Origin: Shewanella electrica
Lineage (GTDB): Bacteria; Pseudomonadota; Gammaproteobacteria; Enterobacterales; Shewanellaceae
Direction of reading: 5' to 3'
Length of the DNA stretch: 64,000 nucleotides
Assembly (NCBI RefSeq): GCF_022321485.1
Contig: NZ_JAKOGG010000020.1
Location: 1 to 64,000, forward strand
Below, in pieces: positions 25,579 to 35,313 of the stretch (positions within the stretch are counted from its first letter, which is position 1; every line of letters starts with the position of its first letter). The notes below the pieces were generated by a model, which was not told the DNA's origin, made no database searches, and was given only the letters and a program-made list of their open reading frames with translations. Made by a program: the position numbers and the translations under genes.

Positions 25579-27597
25579 CTAATTGGCTGCTGGGTCGCGT
25601 GAGATGATTTTAATAATCTCTTTGCTTTTATTGGTGAATTTTAATGTGATAGCTTTCAATTCATTTGTTGATAGACTTTGGTATTTCAACTGTAAGTAGC
25701 AGTTATTCCAGTCATCCAATTGCGCGTGATACTGCGGCCAGTGGTGCTGCAATAAGGCGGTAAAATCCATCGGCCCCATGGCTAATTCGCGTTTTATGCC
25801 CGCTTTGGCACTGGCTTTGGCAACAGCGTTAAAGTGGCGGTCGACCACTGATTGTCGGCTCGGCAGGCGCAATAATCCCGTTGACCAAGCGATCACTAAC
25901 AGCACGATGGTGATGACACTGATCATAAATAACGCGATGCGCAGTGGCGTCACTTCGCCGAGCAATTTGGCGAGCAGTTGCTGTTGGCGCTGTTCATTAA
26001 AACCGAGCACCCATACGGTCCAATAGTAATCAAGGTTAGCAAACTGCTGCCGTAACGCATTAAACCAACTGCTATTGCGAATAGCGCTAAAACTGGCATC
26101 CGCCAAGTAGCTTTCTTCTGGGCTAAAGAGGCTATCAAAGCCTTGTTCGATGCGCTCTGGTGCAATCATCGCCGTTGGGTCATAACGTACCCAGCCTTGG
26201 CCGTCGAGCCAAACCTCTGCCCATGCGTGCGCCATGTATTGATACACTGACATATAACCCGCGCTGGCGTTGTAAATGCCACCTTGATAACCGGCAACAA
26301 TCCGTGCCGGTAACCCGGAGGCGCGCGCCAGCATGGTAAAGGCACTGGCGTAATGCACGCAGAACCCTTGGCGCGTGCTAAATAGAAAATCATCTAACTG
26401 ATTTTGCCCGAGCGGTTGTGGTGACAAGGTGTAGTAAAACGGTTGCTGGTTGAACAGTTGCATCATGGCGGCGAGGCGTTGACGCGGCTCGGGATACTGC
26501 GCTTTGAGTTGCTGCGCTAACGCTAAGGTTTGGGGGTTACGATCTTGCGGTATGGCTAAGTTTTCTCGCAGTGTGCTTGCCGACAGCGGGTCGTCTAGTG
26601 CGGCATCCAGTTGGCTTTGTACTTGGTATTGGAATTGCTGCTCCACAGGTTTGAGCGCGACGAGCCGATAATCGGTTAAGTTTTTCACGGCGCGGGTACT
26701 GCTGGTGGCGCGATCTAACGCAAACAGCCAATGCTGGCTGCTACGCTCGGCAATGACGGTGTAATTTAATGTTGCGCCAGTGGTGGGCGCCAGCGCTTCT
26801 TTAATGGCGTACGGGCGGTACCAGTTGATGTCGCGCACATCGGCCGCTTGTTGCCATGTTTGACCGTCATAATCGCTCAGCACCATAGCGCGCCAATAGC
26901 GCTGCGGCGCGGCAGGAGCTTTGCCATCAAAGGTGACGCGAAATGCCAGCGCTTGTGAGCGGGTCAGTTGGGTGATGTCACCAATACGCAGTTGATCTGA
27001 AAGCCCCGTAGTAGCGCTTTTACTTTGCGGCACTAACCACAGCGGCGACAACCGCGGCAAAATCACAAACAAGGCTACCGCCAGCGGCAGACTTTGCAGC
27101 ATCAATATCAGCGCTTGTCGACCTTGCAGTAACCACGCTTGTTGGCCGCGGTACACGCTGAGCAAGGTGGCGGTATTGATGGCACACACCAGCAAACTTA
27201 GTAACGCATCGCTGATGCCTTGTTTATCAATAAAGGCGAGGGCAATAAGAAAGTACCCCGCCAGCACAATGGCGAGAATATCGCGCCGTTCGCGCATCTC
27301 AATGTATTTCAGGGCGTAGCCTAAGATCAGCAGATTGATCAGCGCGTTGAGCATACCGATCTCGCGGCTAACTAATAGCAACGTGGAGCCGGCGGCGATG
27401 GCTAAGGTGGTCACCAACCAGCGTGGCGGTTTGGCAACGCGGCCGAAGTAGATACCAATGCGCCAAACAAAACAGATGCCACAAATGCCTAACGTGGCCA
27501 CCGCTGCTTTATCAATTAATGGCAGCAATACTGCGATGTTACACAGCAACAGCCATGACAGCGTATGGCGGCTAATGTTGTCGGTTGCCTCGCTCAT
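25579..27597 (-). CDS. TgpA-type transglutaminase-like membrane protein (DUF3488)
   Basis: A 672-residue protein with about six N-terminal membrane helices (residues 10-200), a periplasmic transglutaminase-like domain, and one more helix before a C-terminal cytoplasmic tail. The catalytic triad regions are visible: cysteine in TRQGFCVHYASAFTML, histidine in MAHAWAEVWL, aspartate in VRYDPTA. Related P. aeruginosa TgpA is essential there, with unknown substrate. I start at 27597, where AGGAGC lies 7 bases upstream; the longer frame to 27699 overlaps the preceding gene deeply. The start overlaps the DUF58 stop by 4 bases (ATGA). It forms a conserved MoxR-DUF58-TgpA operon. Confidence 0.9.
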   Translation of the reverse strand: MSEATDNISRHTLSWLLLCNIAVLLPLIDKAAVATLGICGICFVWRIGIYFGRVAKPPRWLVTTLAIAAGSTLLLVSREIGMLNALINLLILGYALKYIEMRERRDILAIVLAGYFLIALAFIDKQGISDALLSLLVCAINTATLLSVYRGQQAWLLQGRQALILMLQSLPLAVALFVILPRLSPLWLVPQSKSATTGLSDQLRIGDITQLTRSQALAFRVTFDGKAPAAPQRYWRAMVLSDYDGQTWQQAADVRDINWYRPYAIKEALAPTTGATLNYTVIAERSSQHWLFALDRATSSTRAVKNLTDYRLVALKPVEQQFQYQVQSQLDAALDDPLSASTLRENLAIPQDRNPQTLALAQQLKAQYPEPRQRLAAMMQLFNQQPFYYTLSPQPLGQNQLDDFLFSTRQGFCVHYASAFTMLARASGLPARIVAGYQGGIYNASAGYMSVYQYMAHAWAEVWLDGQGWVRYDPTAMIAPERIEQGFDSLFSPEESYLADASFSAIRNSSWFNALRQQFANLDYYWTVWVLGFNEQRQQQLLAKLLGEVTPLRIALFMISVITIVLLVIAWSTGLLRLPSRQSVVDRHFNAVAKASAKAGIKRELAMGPMDFTALLQHHWPQYHAQLDDWNNCYLQLKYQSLSTNELKAITLKFTNKSKEIIKIISRDPAAN

Positions 27598-28550
27598 AGG
27601 CGCTCCTGTTGATAACACGCCAAAGCGGTGAGGCATTGTAGTCGATGGGCTTGCCCTTGATTGGGCGCGATGCGTAATGGCCCCAGTGCCAAGCCCCAAT
27701 ATTGATTCGGTTGCTTGGCGAGTTCATCCACTTGATAACACAGTAACGATAGTTGCTGTTCCAGTTGCTGCTGATTGAGATTGGCGGCCAGCGTCAGCCA
27801 CACTGGCTCGCCTGCGGGCGTGGTGAACTCTTTGGATAACATGCCGCGCTCCTGCGCCCATTGTTTCCAAGCCACTTGCTTGAGTGATTCGCCGGGAATG
27901 TAGTTACGCAGGCCGGCGTATTCCTCAACACCACTGAGCTGTTTGCCAGTGCTCCCCATATCGTCATCCAAACGACTCAGCGGTTGTTGACCACGGGCGT
28001 GAGTGGGGAACACGATATGATGCGTGTTGAGATCGAGCCAAGACCACACTCGGCACAAACCGAGCGGATAGCGCGATTCAATCCTTAACCGGCCAGGATT
28101 GAGCCGCCCACGATGATCTGTTTGTAGCGCCACCACTCGTTGCTGAGGCTCTGCGGTGACTTCCGCCACGCGTAGCGGGTTTTCAGGCTGAAATGACAGT
28201 TGCAGTTGAAACAGTGGTCGTTCGGCGCTGAGTTTTAGCGGGATTGACAGTTGCTGACCAGCATAGGTGTGAGCAGTGCCTGCCGAAATAACGGTCAGAC
28301 CGGCGAGATTACGGTAGCTGTGCAAAATCGTGCTAACAAAGATACTCGCCAGCAACAGCGCCATGCCGATCACCAAGTTGTTTTGGTAGTTAGTGCCAAA
28401 CAGAAATAGCAACACCACCAGCATGATCCACAGCAGACCAAAACCGCTCGGCAGAATAAAAATACTGCGATGGCTTAAGGTTTGCTGCTCAGCCGCTGGA
28501 ATACGTTGATTAAGCCAACGGTTGAACCACTGCTTCAGCATGACTGGCAT
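27594..28550 (-). CDS. DUF58 domain protein
   Basis: A 318-residue protein with two membrane helices near the N-terminus (about residues 30-75) and a C-terminal DUF58 region with the signature G(V)EEYAGLRNYIPGES followed by WKQWAQ. Members act with MoxR ATPases and a transglutaminase in an envelope function that is not understood; the DUF58 region is related to von Willebrand A folds. I start at ATG 28550, 4 bases after the MoxR stop; ATG 28541 is an alternative. The open frame further upstream runs inside the MoxR gene and is not used. Confidence 0.88.
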   Translation of the reverse strand: MPVMLKQWFNRWLNQRIPAAEQQTLSHRSIFILPSGFGLLWIMLVVLLFLFGTNYQNNLVIGMALLLASIFVSTILHSYRNLAGLTVISAGTAHTYAGQQLSIPLKLSAERPLFQLQLSFQPENPLRVAEVTAEPQQRVVALQTDHRGRLNPGRLRIESRYPLGLCRVWSWLDLNTHHIVFPTHARGQQPLSRLDDDMGSTGKQLSGVEEYAGLRNYIPGESLKQVAWKQWAQERGMLSKEFTTPAGEPVWLTLAANLNQQQLEQQLSLLCYQVDELAKQPNQYWGLALGPLRIAPNQGQAHRLQCLTALACYQQERL

Positions 28551-28554
28551 CGGC

Positions 28555-29454
28555 TCACCGAATCGGATTGACAGCAGCGAGCAACTTGGCCGAGAGTTGC
28601 TCGCCCTGCGCTTGACTGGTTTGGCGAATACGGTGCTCGGCAACCGGGGTAAATACCGCTTGCACATCCTCCGGCACCAGATAATGACGTCCCTCTAAAA
28701 ACGCCCATGCTTTTGCTGCCGCTAATAGAGCTTTGCTGGCTCTGGGTGACAGGCCATAACCTTCATTCAATTGGCGTGAGGCGTTGATCAGCGCTAACAA
28801 ATAATTGAGCAGTGCGTCGGACGCGGTCACAGCATCACACTGCTGCTGCATCTCGTTCAAACTGATCGGGTCGATACATTGCGGCAAGGTTTTAATGGTA
28901 TCGCCCTTTAGCATGGCGAGTTCGGCTTCCTCTGAGGGATAGCCAATCGATAAGCGCATCATAAAGCGGTCAAGCTGCGATTCCGGCAGCGGAAAGGTGC
29001 CAGATTGCTCAGTGGGGTTTTGCGTGGCAATCACAAAAAACGGCTTGGGTAGATGATGGGTGACGCCATCCACGGTGATCTGCTGCTCGGCCATCGCTTC
29101 TAACAATGCACTTTGAGTTTTGGGGCTGGCGCGGTTGATCTCATCGGCCAGAATCATCTGACGAAAGATCGGCCCCGGATGAAACACAAACTCCGCCTGC
29201 TGCTTATCAAAAATCGACACACCAAGAATATCGGCCGGCAGCATATCGCTGGTGAACTGAATGCGTTGATGGCTCATACCAAGGGTCTGCGCTAACGCTT
29301 GCGATAGACTGGTTTTGCCCATGCCGGGCAGGTCTTCAATCAGCAGATGTCCACGAGCAAGGATACAGGCGAGCGCTAATTTGACGACTCGGGGTTTACC
29401 AATCAGCACCTTCTGTAACTGCGCAGTAATGGCGTCTATCGTTTGTTGCGGCAT
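28555..29454 (-). CDS. MoxR-family AAA+ ATPase
   Basis: A 299-residue AAA+ chaperone-like ATPase thought to remodel a VWA-type partner, here probably the DUF58 protein. Walker A is GMGKTS within LIEDLPGMGKTSL (about residue 44), Walker B is ILADEINRA, sensor 1 is FFVIATQNPTEQSGT, and sensor 2 lies near SPRASKALL. First gene of the three-gene operon. Its promoter should lie in the 417-base region shared with the divergent cellulose operon. Confidence 0.94.
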   Translation of the reverse strand: MPQQTIDAITAQLQKVLIGKPRVVKLALACILARGHLLIEDLPGMGKTSLSQALAQTLGMSHQRIQFTSDMLPADILGVSIFDKQQAEFVFHPGPIFRQMILADEINRASPKTQSALLEAMAEQQITVDGVTHHLPKPFFVIATQNPTEQSGTFPLPESQLDRFMMRLSIGYPSEEAELAMLKGDTIKTLPQCIDPISLNEMQQQCDAVTASDALLNYLLALINASRQLNEGYGLSPRASKALLAAAKAWAFLEGRHYLVPEDVQAVFTPVAEHRIRQTSQAQGEQLSAKLLAAVNPIR

Positions 29455-29871
29455 CAGTACGTCCTAAGATGGTTAAACGAAGTGATCACAGTATAGTTTT
29501 GCAATCAGTAACTTGACGTTAAAACTCAGTAAAATAACCATGAATTGATTGCGCCGCTACTCTCGGTTTATTGTTGCTTTCCTCTATCGGCTTTGCTGCC
29601 ATTTTCACTATCTAGTTGTACAAAATCCGTCAAAAAAATTACTTAATTACTTTTTCGCCAATTCGGCAGATGCTGGATGAGTAGCGTTAGCTGCATCGTT
29701 AAGAAATATAACGATATTGAAAATAGGTATTTACAGATTTTCAGAATTGTTTAATATACGTCCTATTGTTGTGTGTCAGAAAATTGACGCTTTGAATTTT
29801 GGTTACGATTTTGATGAGTCGTGACATTGCTTATACAGCTAAGGAAAGCTTAATTTGGGATGAGATAACTT
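29455..29871. promoter_or_regulatory. Divergent intergenic region, cellulose and MoxR operons
   Basis: An AT-rich 417-base gap with no gene. It must carry the promoters of two divergent operons. TTGACG occurs twice (about 29513 and 29784), but neither has a well-spaced -10 box, so I do not call a promoter. No riboswitch-like fold or clear operator was recognised. Confidence 0.45.
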
Positions 29872-30201
29872 ATGAATAGCTATGATGATGTCGCGGCATT
29901 GAAGTCAAAGATCGCGCAAAAAGAACTCGATTTTCAGACGTTTAATGATAAGCCGATTACCTTCTCATCATCATGGGCACTATTGAATGAGTTACTTCAC
30001 GGTGTAGAGCAGCCTAAAGCCCCTCGGTCAGCTAAATGGACCACACCGCAGCCAACATCCGTCACTCAAGCTCAACCCACTGCGTCAGCAGTCACAGATG
30101 AACCCGTGGTGCCAACAACAGACGCCACCGCCCCAGAAACCTCAGCCTCGAACACTCCAGCCAGTGATCTCAGCAGTATTCTCAAGAAGGTTAGCCGATG
30201 A
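29872..30201 (+). CDS. BcsR/BcsP-like cellulose operon leader protein
   Basis: A 109-residue protein. The N-terminal third (MNSYDDVAALKSKI ... FSSSWALLNELL) fits the short BcsR/BcsP pattern of an acidic DDxxxL helix followed by WxLL; the rest is a low-complexity Pro/Thr/Ala/Ser linker with a short final helix (DLSSILKKVSR). BcsR-like proteins partner BcsQ to promote cellulose secretion. Its stop overlaps the BcsQ start by 4 bases, as expected for such a partner. The family assignment is from motif pattern and position and is moderate. Confidence 0.65.
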   Translation: MNSYDDVAALKSKIAQKELDFQTFNDKPITFSSSWALLNELLHGVEQPKAPRSAKWTTPQPTSVTQAQPTASAVTDEPVVPTTDATAPETSASNTPASDLSSILKKVSR

Positions 30202-30983
30202 ACCTCGTATATTTAACCTCGCCTAAAGGTGGTGTGGGCCGTACCACGTTGACCGCTAATTTGGCGTATGCCTTACAGCGTTTAGGCCATCAAGTGGTGG
30301 TGTTAGATCTCGATGTGCAAAACACGCTGCGCTTACATATGGGCTTAGCGGTTGGCGAACATCGCGGCGTGGTGGCGCAGTCGCAGCATAATAGTGATTG
30401 GCGTGAGCATATTATTGAAACGCCGAGCGGCGTGGGGCTGCTGCCTTATGGGCAAGCAACGCGGGCCCAGCGTGAGGGCTTTAATGCACTATTGCGCCAA
30501 GAGCCAGATTTTCTTGAGCTGCGCTTAGGTTCACTGTTACATCAACCTGGCTGCGTCACCTTGGTGGATCTGCCATCTGGCCCAAGTTCGGGGTTAGATG
30601 CGGTAAAACGTATGGCAGGTTTGGGCATTGTGGTGATGATGGCCGATGGCAGCTCTGCCGCCACCTTGCCGTTAGTGGCGCAAGAAAACTATCTCGGTGC
30701 CGATGTGGCGCAGCGTGCCTTATATGTGATTAACCAAGTCTATATTCGTAGCCGATTGAATCGCGATTGTACTGAATTTTTCGAACAGCGCTTAGGGGCG
30801 GCATTGCTCGGCCGCGTGCACCGAGATGAAGCAGTACCCGAAGCCACGGCGTCGAAACAGTCGATTTTTGAATACGCGCCAACCTCGGCAGTGATTCAAG
30901 ATTTAGAAGATATTGCCCGCAGTATCAGCCGGGCGTTACCTGACGCCTATGGTCATGATTCAATGAAGTTCTCGCTGAGATAA
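30198..30983 (+). CDS. bcsQ: Cellulose synthesis ATPase BcsQ (ParA/MinD family)
   Basis: A 261-residue deviant Walker A ATPase: SPKGGVGRTTLTANLAY at residues 8-24, VVLDLDVQN (Walker A') and VTLVDLPSG (Walker B). BcsQ is needed for the assembly, and in enterobacteria the polar location, of the cellulose synthase. It overlaps the upstream BcsR/BcsP-like gene by 4 bases and is followed 4 bases later by the synthase gene, so the operon is tightly coupled. Confidence 0.92.
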   Translation: MNLVYLTSPKGGVGRTTLTANLAYALQRLGHQVVVLDLDVQNTLRLHMGLAVGEHRGVVAQSQHNSDWREHIIETPSGVGLLPYGQATRAQREGFNALLRQEPDFLELRLGSLLHQPGCVTLVDLPSGPSSGLDAVKRMAGLGIVVMMADGSSAATLPLVAQENYLGADVAQRALYVINQVYIRSRLNRDCTEFFEQRLGAALLGRVHRDEAVPEATASKQSIFEYAPTSAVIQDLEDIARSISRALPDAYGHDSMKFSLR

Positions 30984-30987
30984 GCCC

Positions 30988-33900
30988 ATGGAACAACAAA
31001 CTAAGACCTTTAGCTGGCTGAAGGTGTGGAACCTTATTGCTGTCATTGCGCTTTTATGCATTGTCGTGCTTATCGTGACCACGCCATTAGATATGGAAAA
31101 TCAAACACTTTTTGCTGTGTCTGGCATTATTCTGTGTTTGGTGATTGGTCGCATTCAATCGCCTTGGGCACGGCTGGTACTGCTGATGGTCAGCGTGGTG
31201 ATATCGACCCGCTATCTCTATTGGCGCGCGACGGACACGCTGGTATATAGCACGCCGATAGAAACCGTGCTTGGTATCGGTTTGTTGCTAGCAGAAGTGT
31301 ATGCGTGGCTGATTTTGGTGCTTGGTTTCTTTCAAACCGTTTGGCCGTTGGAGCGTAAAATTGTGCCGCTACCAGCGGATAGTCGCTTATGGCCAACGGT
31401 CGATGTGTATGTGCCCACCTACAACGAAAGCTTAGCTATTGTGCAAGATACCGTGCTGGCGGCGCTGAACTTAGATTATCCGAAAGACAAATTGCGCGTT
31501 TACTTGCTGGACGATGGTCGTCGCCCTGAGTTTGGCGCGTTTGCCTCGGCGGCGGGCGTGGGTTATATCACCCGTAACGACAACAATCACGCTAAGGCGG
31601 GTAACCTCAATAATGCCATGAAACTCACCAGCGGTGAGCTTATCTGTATTTTTGACTGTGACCACGTCGCCACGCGGATGTTTTTGCAGGCCACCGTGGG
31701 CGCATTTTTGAAAGAGCCTAAGTTAGCGCTACTGCAAACGCCGCATCACTTTTATTCGCCAGATCCGTTTGAACGAAACCTGCATACCGCCATCGACATG
31801 CCAGGCGAGGGTGAACTGTTCTATGGTCCGGTACAAAAAGGTAACGACTTTTGGAATGCGGCGTTTTTCTGCGGTTCTTGTGCAGTGATTCGCCGTACCG
31901 CTTTGGATGACACCAATGGCTTTGCAACGCAAACCGTTACCGAAGATGCGCACACCGCGTTGCAGTTGCAGCGTAAAGGCTGGGATACCGCATTTTTGGA
32001 TATTCCACTGGCGGCAGGGCTAGCAACCGAGCGTTTATCACTGCATATCGGCCAGCGGGCGCGTTGGGCGCGTGGCATGTGTCAGATTTTCCGAGTGGAC
32101 AATCCGTTGTTTGGCAAAGGGCTGAAGTTTGGTCAGCGCTTATGTTACCTCAACGCCATGATGCACTTTCAATTTCCGCTGCCGCGCTTTGTGTTTATCA
32201 CCGCGCCGTTAGCGTATCTGCTGTTTGGCTTGAATATTATTGCGGCCTCGCCAGAACTCTTGCTGGCCTATGCGCTGCCGCACCTGTTCCACGCCATGTA
32301 TACCAACTCCATTTTACAGGGGCGTTATCGCTACAGCTTTTGGGGCGAGATCTATGAAACCGTGTTGGCGTTTGCTTTGATTCGGCCGACCTTAGCATCG
32401 TTGTGGGACCCTTCAAAAGGTAAGTTCAACGTGACTGAAAAGGGCGGTTTGCTGCGCGACGGTTACTTTGATTATGAAGCGGTAAAACCCCATTTAGTGA
32501 CGGTGGCACTGCTGCTGGCGGGGATCTCTTGGGGCGCAGTGCGCATGGTGTTTAGCGAAGATTTTGCGATTCAGCCGTTTGTGCTCGGGCTTAACTTGAT
32601 GTGGGCCGGGCTCAACGTGATTATTCTGTTGGCTGCAGTGGCGGTGGCACGAGAAGCCAAACAAGTGCGCAACACGGTGCGAGTAAACATCGAGCTGCCT
32701 GCGGTGTTATATCTGTCAAACGGTTACACCTTACGCTCACAAACCTGCGATTTGTCGATGGGCGGGATCCGCCTGAGAAATCCAGCAGCAGCGGCGATGA
32801 AAGATGCGGTGGTGGAAGAGATTGAAATCAACTTTGACGGTAAAGCGTTGTTATTTCCTGTCAGCTTCGTCTCCGGTGATGCACATTATCTGCGGTTTCA
32901 CTTTCGCGATCTGCCTATTCGCCAACGTAGGAAACTGGTCAATGTGGTGATGGGCCGCGCCGATGCGTGGGTGGCGGATCATCAACATCCGGCTGACAAT
33001 CCGTTCCGCTCATTTGGCTATGTGTTAAAGGCGGTGATGAGTTTGTTCTCTTCCGGTTCGACCAATAGCGGTTGGCTACGCTGGCGCCGCAGTTTGTTCG
33101 GTAGTTGGAAATTCCGCTTGGCCTTTATCGCGCTAACCGGGTTGGCGGTGGCTATTGTTGCTAACCGCGCGTGGGCCGCAGAGGTACCGGTGACTCAGCA
33201 AATTACGTTGCAAGATGCGGGCTTCTTTGGCCCAGTATCGGTCAGCGGTAACGGCAACGATATCGGCGCGCACTTTTCGATTCGCAAAGACGAAGTCGCA
33301 ACGGCGGCATCATTGAAACTGTCGCTCAGCTACCCAGAATCACAATTTCCGAAAGACACCTTTCTGGAAGTGTTGTTAAACGGCCAACATCTGAAAAATA
33401 TTGAGTTAGATACCTTTAGCGCCGACGGTTTTACCACGGACATTCCGTTGCAACCGGCGCTAATCGTCAGCGAAAACGACCTGACATTCCGCATTAGCGG
33501 CCAAGAGTCAATTACCTGTACTACGGAAGATTTGACCGCTAAGCACCGCAATGAAGTGCTGATCGACAACCAATCAGCCATTAGCTTGACCTTGCTGCGT
33601 TTAGCGCGACCCAATAACTTAGCCGATTTCCCAGCACCGTTTTTTGATAATGGCATGATGCGTTCTGCCACCATTCCGATGGTCATCGCTAACAATGCTA
33701 GCCAGCAGGTGTATGAAAGCAGCGCCATTGTAGCTTCCTATTTCGGCAGTTTAGCGCGGTTCCGCTCGGTCAATTTTCCCGTAGTGAATGACCGCTTGCC
33801 AGAGCAAAACACCATTGCGTTTGTGATTGGCAATCAGTTGGCGGGAATGACATTATCACCCGCAAACGGGCCTGAGCTGCGCCTGATTAATAACCCGTTG

Positions 33901-35313
33901 ACGCCGATGTACAAGGTGTTGGTGGTCATGGGCCGCGATGGCGCTGAGCTAAAACAAGCCGCAGAGTATCTGGTCAGCGGCGCGCCATTGAACGGGGAAC
34001 TGCAACCAGTACGCCCAATCAGTTTGCCTGCTCGCGTAGCAAACGATGCACCCAACTGGGTGTCCACCGGTAAGCGGGTAACGCTAGGTGAGCTGACCGA
34101 CGATCTATCGCTCACCGCCAAGGGCATCTATCACGGCGCCAATGAAGTTAACTTCCGCGCACCGCCAGACATCTTCCGCTGGCGCAACAAGCCGATGAAG
34201 ATGGAAGTGCAGTATCTGTTTCCTGAAGGCGAATGGCTCGATGAACGCCGCTCTAAATTGAGCGTGACGCTTAACGGCAAATATCTCACCTCATTGCCAG
34301 TGAACAGTGTTGGCGTGTGGGCATCGGTGATGCACCTACTTGGCAACGATATTCGCCAGCAACGTGCGATTATCGAGATCCCGCCGTATCTGCTGTATGG
34401 CGAAAACAAACTGGAATTCTATTTTGATCTGCGAGTGCATCCCGACAGCGATTGCCAGCAGACCATTGGTAGCAACATCATCAGCCGTGTGCTGCCGAGT
34501 TCGACCATCGATTTCTCCGGTTCCGAACACTTCACTGCGTTGCCAAACCTGTCCTACTTCGTCAGCTCAGGTTTTCCATTTACCCGCATGGCAGATCTAT
34601 CGCAAACCCTAGTGATGTTGCCAGCAACACCGGCAAACAGCGAGCTAGAAACTTTCCTCGGCTTGATGGCGCGTATGGGGCAATCCACAGGGCTGCCAGC
34701 CTACAAAGTGACGGTACAACGTGGCTTTGAACGTGCGGCAAGCATGAAAGATAAAGACGTGCTGGTGGTTGGCGGTAGCCAATCGGTAGCAACGTCATTG
34801 GCAGGGTCACAGTTTTATATCGCGGGCGATAAGGTGTCGCTTGCCCCATCCAGTTTGTCCAGCAGTTGGAGCAACATCATCGCCGGTGATTGGGGCCGCC
34901 AAGAGAAATCGGCCAAGCGCCAACTCGATGGTCAACAAGGCTTTACTGGTGTGTTGAGCTTTCTGTCGCCCCTGAATAGCCAGCGAGTGGTGGTGGTGGC
35001 AACCGACAATCAAACCGAGCAGTTACCGCAACTGGTGAGCGCGTTGGCATCGCCACAAGCCTCGAAGATTGCCCATGGCGATCTGCTGGTGTTTAACGGC
35101 CAACAACTGAAAGCGTTTCGTGTCGGGCCGACTAATGGTAGTGGCGCAATGAATTGGGACATGAGTCTGCGCTGGTACTTTGGTCGTCACGTTTTGTTGT
35201 TATTGGTGCTGATGTTAGGCGGCATTTTGTTGGGTGCCACCTTGCTTTATCCAATGCTACGTCGACATGCCCATGAACGGTTATCTAAGGTGGAACCACA
35301 ACATCATGAATAA
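30988..35313 (+). CDS. bcsAB: Cellulose synthase, BcsA-BcsB fusion (1441 residues)
   Basis: One uninterrupted frame encodes both the catalytic inner-membrane subunit and the periplasmic guide subunit. Residues 1 to about 700 are BcsA: membrane helices, the glycosyltransferase-2 motifs DDGRRPEF (about 175), DCDH (about 223), TED (about 318) and QRARW (about 356), then a PilZ domain with RNTVR (about 561) and DLSMGG (about 588), the c-di-GMP binding signature. Residues about 708-730 form a hydrophobic signal-like segment ending ANRAWA, after which BcsB follows (AEVPVTQQITLQDAG...), ending in a membrane anchor near the C-terminus. Separate genes are usual; fused AcsAB is known from some Komagataeibacter. 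The product may or may not be cleaved at the junction. Confidence 0.95.
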   Translation: MEQQTKTFSWLKVWNLIAVIALLCIVVLIVTTPLDMENQTLFAVSGIILCLVIGRIQSPWARLVLLMVSVVISTRYLYWRATDTLVYSTPIETVLGIGLLLAEVYAWLILVLGFFQTVWPLERKIVPLPADSRLWPTVDVYVPTYNESLAIVQDTVLAALNLDYPKDKLRVYLLDDGRRPEFGAFASAAGVGYITRNDNNHAKAGNLNNAMKLTSGELICIFDCDHVATRMFLQATVGAFLKEPKLALLQTPHHFYSPDPFERNLHTAIDMPGEGELFYGPVQKGNDFWNAAFFCGSCAVIRRTALDDTNGFATQTVTEDAHTALQLQRKGWDTAFLDIPLAAGLATERLSLHIGQRARWARGMCQIFRVDNPLFGKGLKFGQRLCYLNAMMHFQFPLPRFVFITAPLAYLLFGLNIIAASPELLLAYALPHLFHAMYTNSILQGRYRYSFWGEIYETVLAFALIRPTLASLWDPSKGKFNVTEKGGLLRDGYFDYEAVKPHLVTVALLLAGISWGAVRMVFSEDFAIQPFVLGLNLMWAGLNVIILLAAVAVAREAKQVRNTVRVNIELPAVLYLSNGYTLRSQTCDLSMGGIRLRNPAAAAMKDAVVEEIEINFDGKALLFPVSFVSGDAHYLRFHFRDLPIRQRRKLVNVVMGRADAWVADHQHPADNPFRSFGYVLKAVMSLFSSGSTNSGWLRWRRSLFGSWKFRLAFIALTGLAVAIVANRAWAAEVPVTQQITLQDAGFFGPVSVSGNGNDIGAHFSIRKDEVATAASLKLSLSYPESQFPKDTFLEVLLNGQHLKNIELDTFSADGFTTDIPLQPALIVSENDLTFRISGQESITCTTEDLTAKHRNEVLIDNQSAISLTLLRLARPNNLADFPAPFFDNGMMRSATIPMVIANNASQQVYESSAIVASYFGSLARFRSVNFPVVNDRLPEQNTIAFVIGNQLAGMTLSPANGPELRLINNPLTPMYKVLVVMGRDGAELKQAAEYLVSGAPLNGELQPVRPISLPARVANDAPNWVSTGKRVTLGELTDDLSLTAKGIYHGANEVNFRAPPDIFRWRNKPMKMEVQYLFPEGEWLDERRSKLSVTLNGKYLTSLPVNSVGVWASVMHLLGNDIRQQRAIIEIPPYLLYGENKLEFYFDLRVHPDSDCQQTIGSNIISRVLPSSTIDFSGSEHFTALPNLSYFVSSGFPFTRMADLSQTLVMLPATPANSELETFLGLMARMGQSTGLPAYKVTVQRGFERAASMKDKDVLVVGGSQSVATSLAGSQFYIAGDKVSLAPSSLSSSWSNIIAGDWGRQEKSAKRQLDGQQGFTGVLSFLSPLNSQRVVVVATDNQTEQLPQLVSALASPQASKIAHGDLLVFNGQQLKAFRVGPTNGSGAMNWDMSLRWYFGRHVLLLLVLMLGGILLGATLLYPMLRRHAHERLSKVEPQHHE

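Noticed and set aside
29512-29809. Sigma-70 promoters for the cellulose operon at two TTGACG boxes
   Set aside because: Neither has a -10 box at 16-18 bases.
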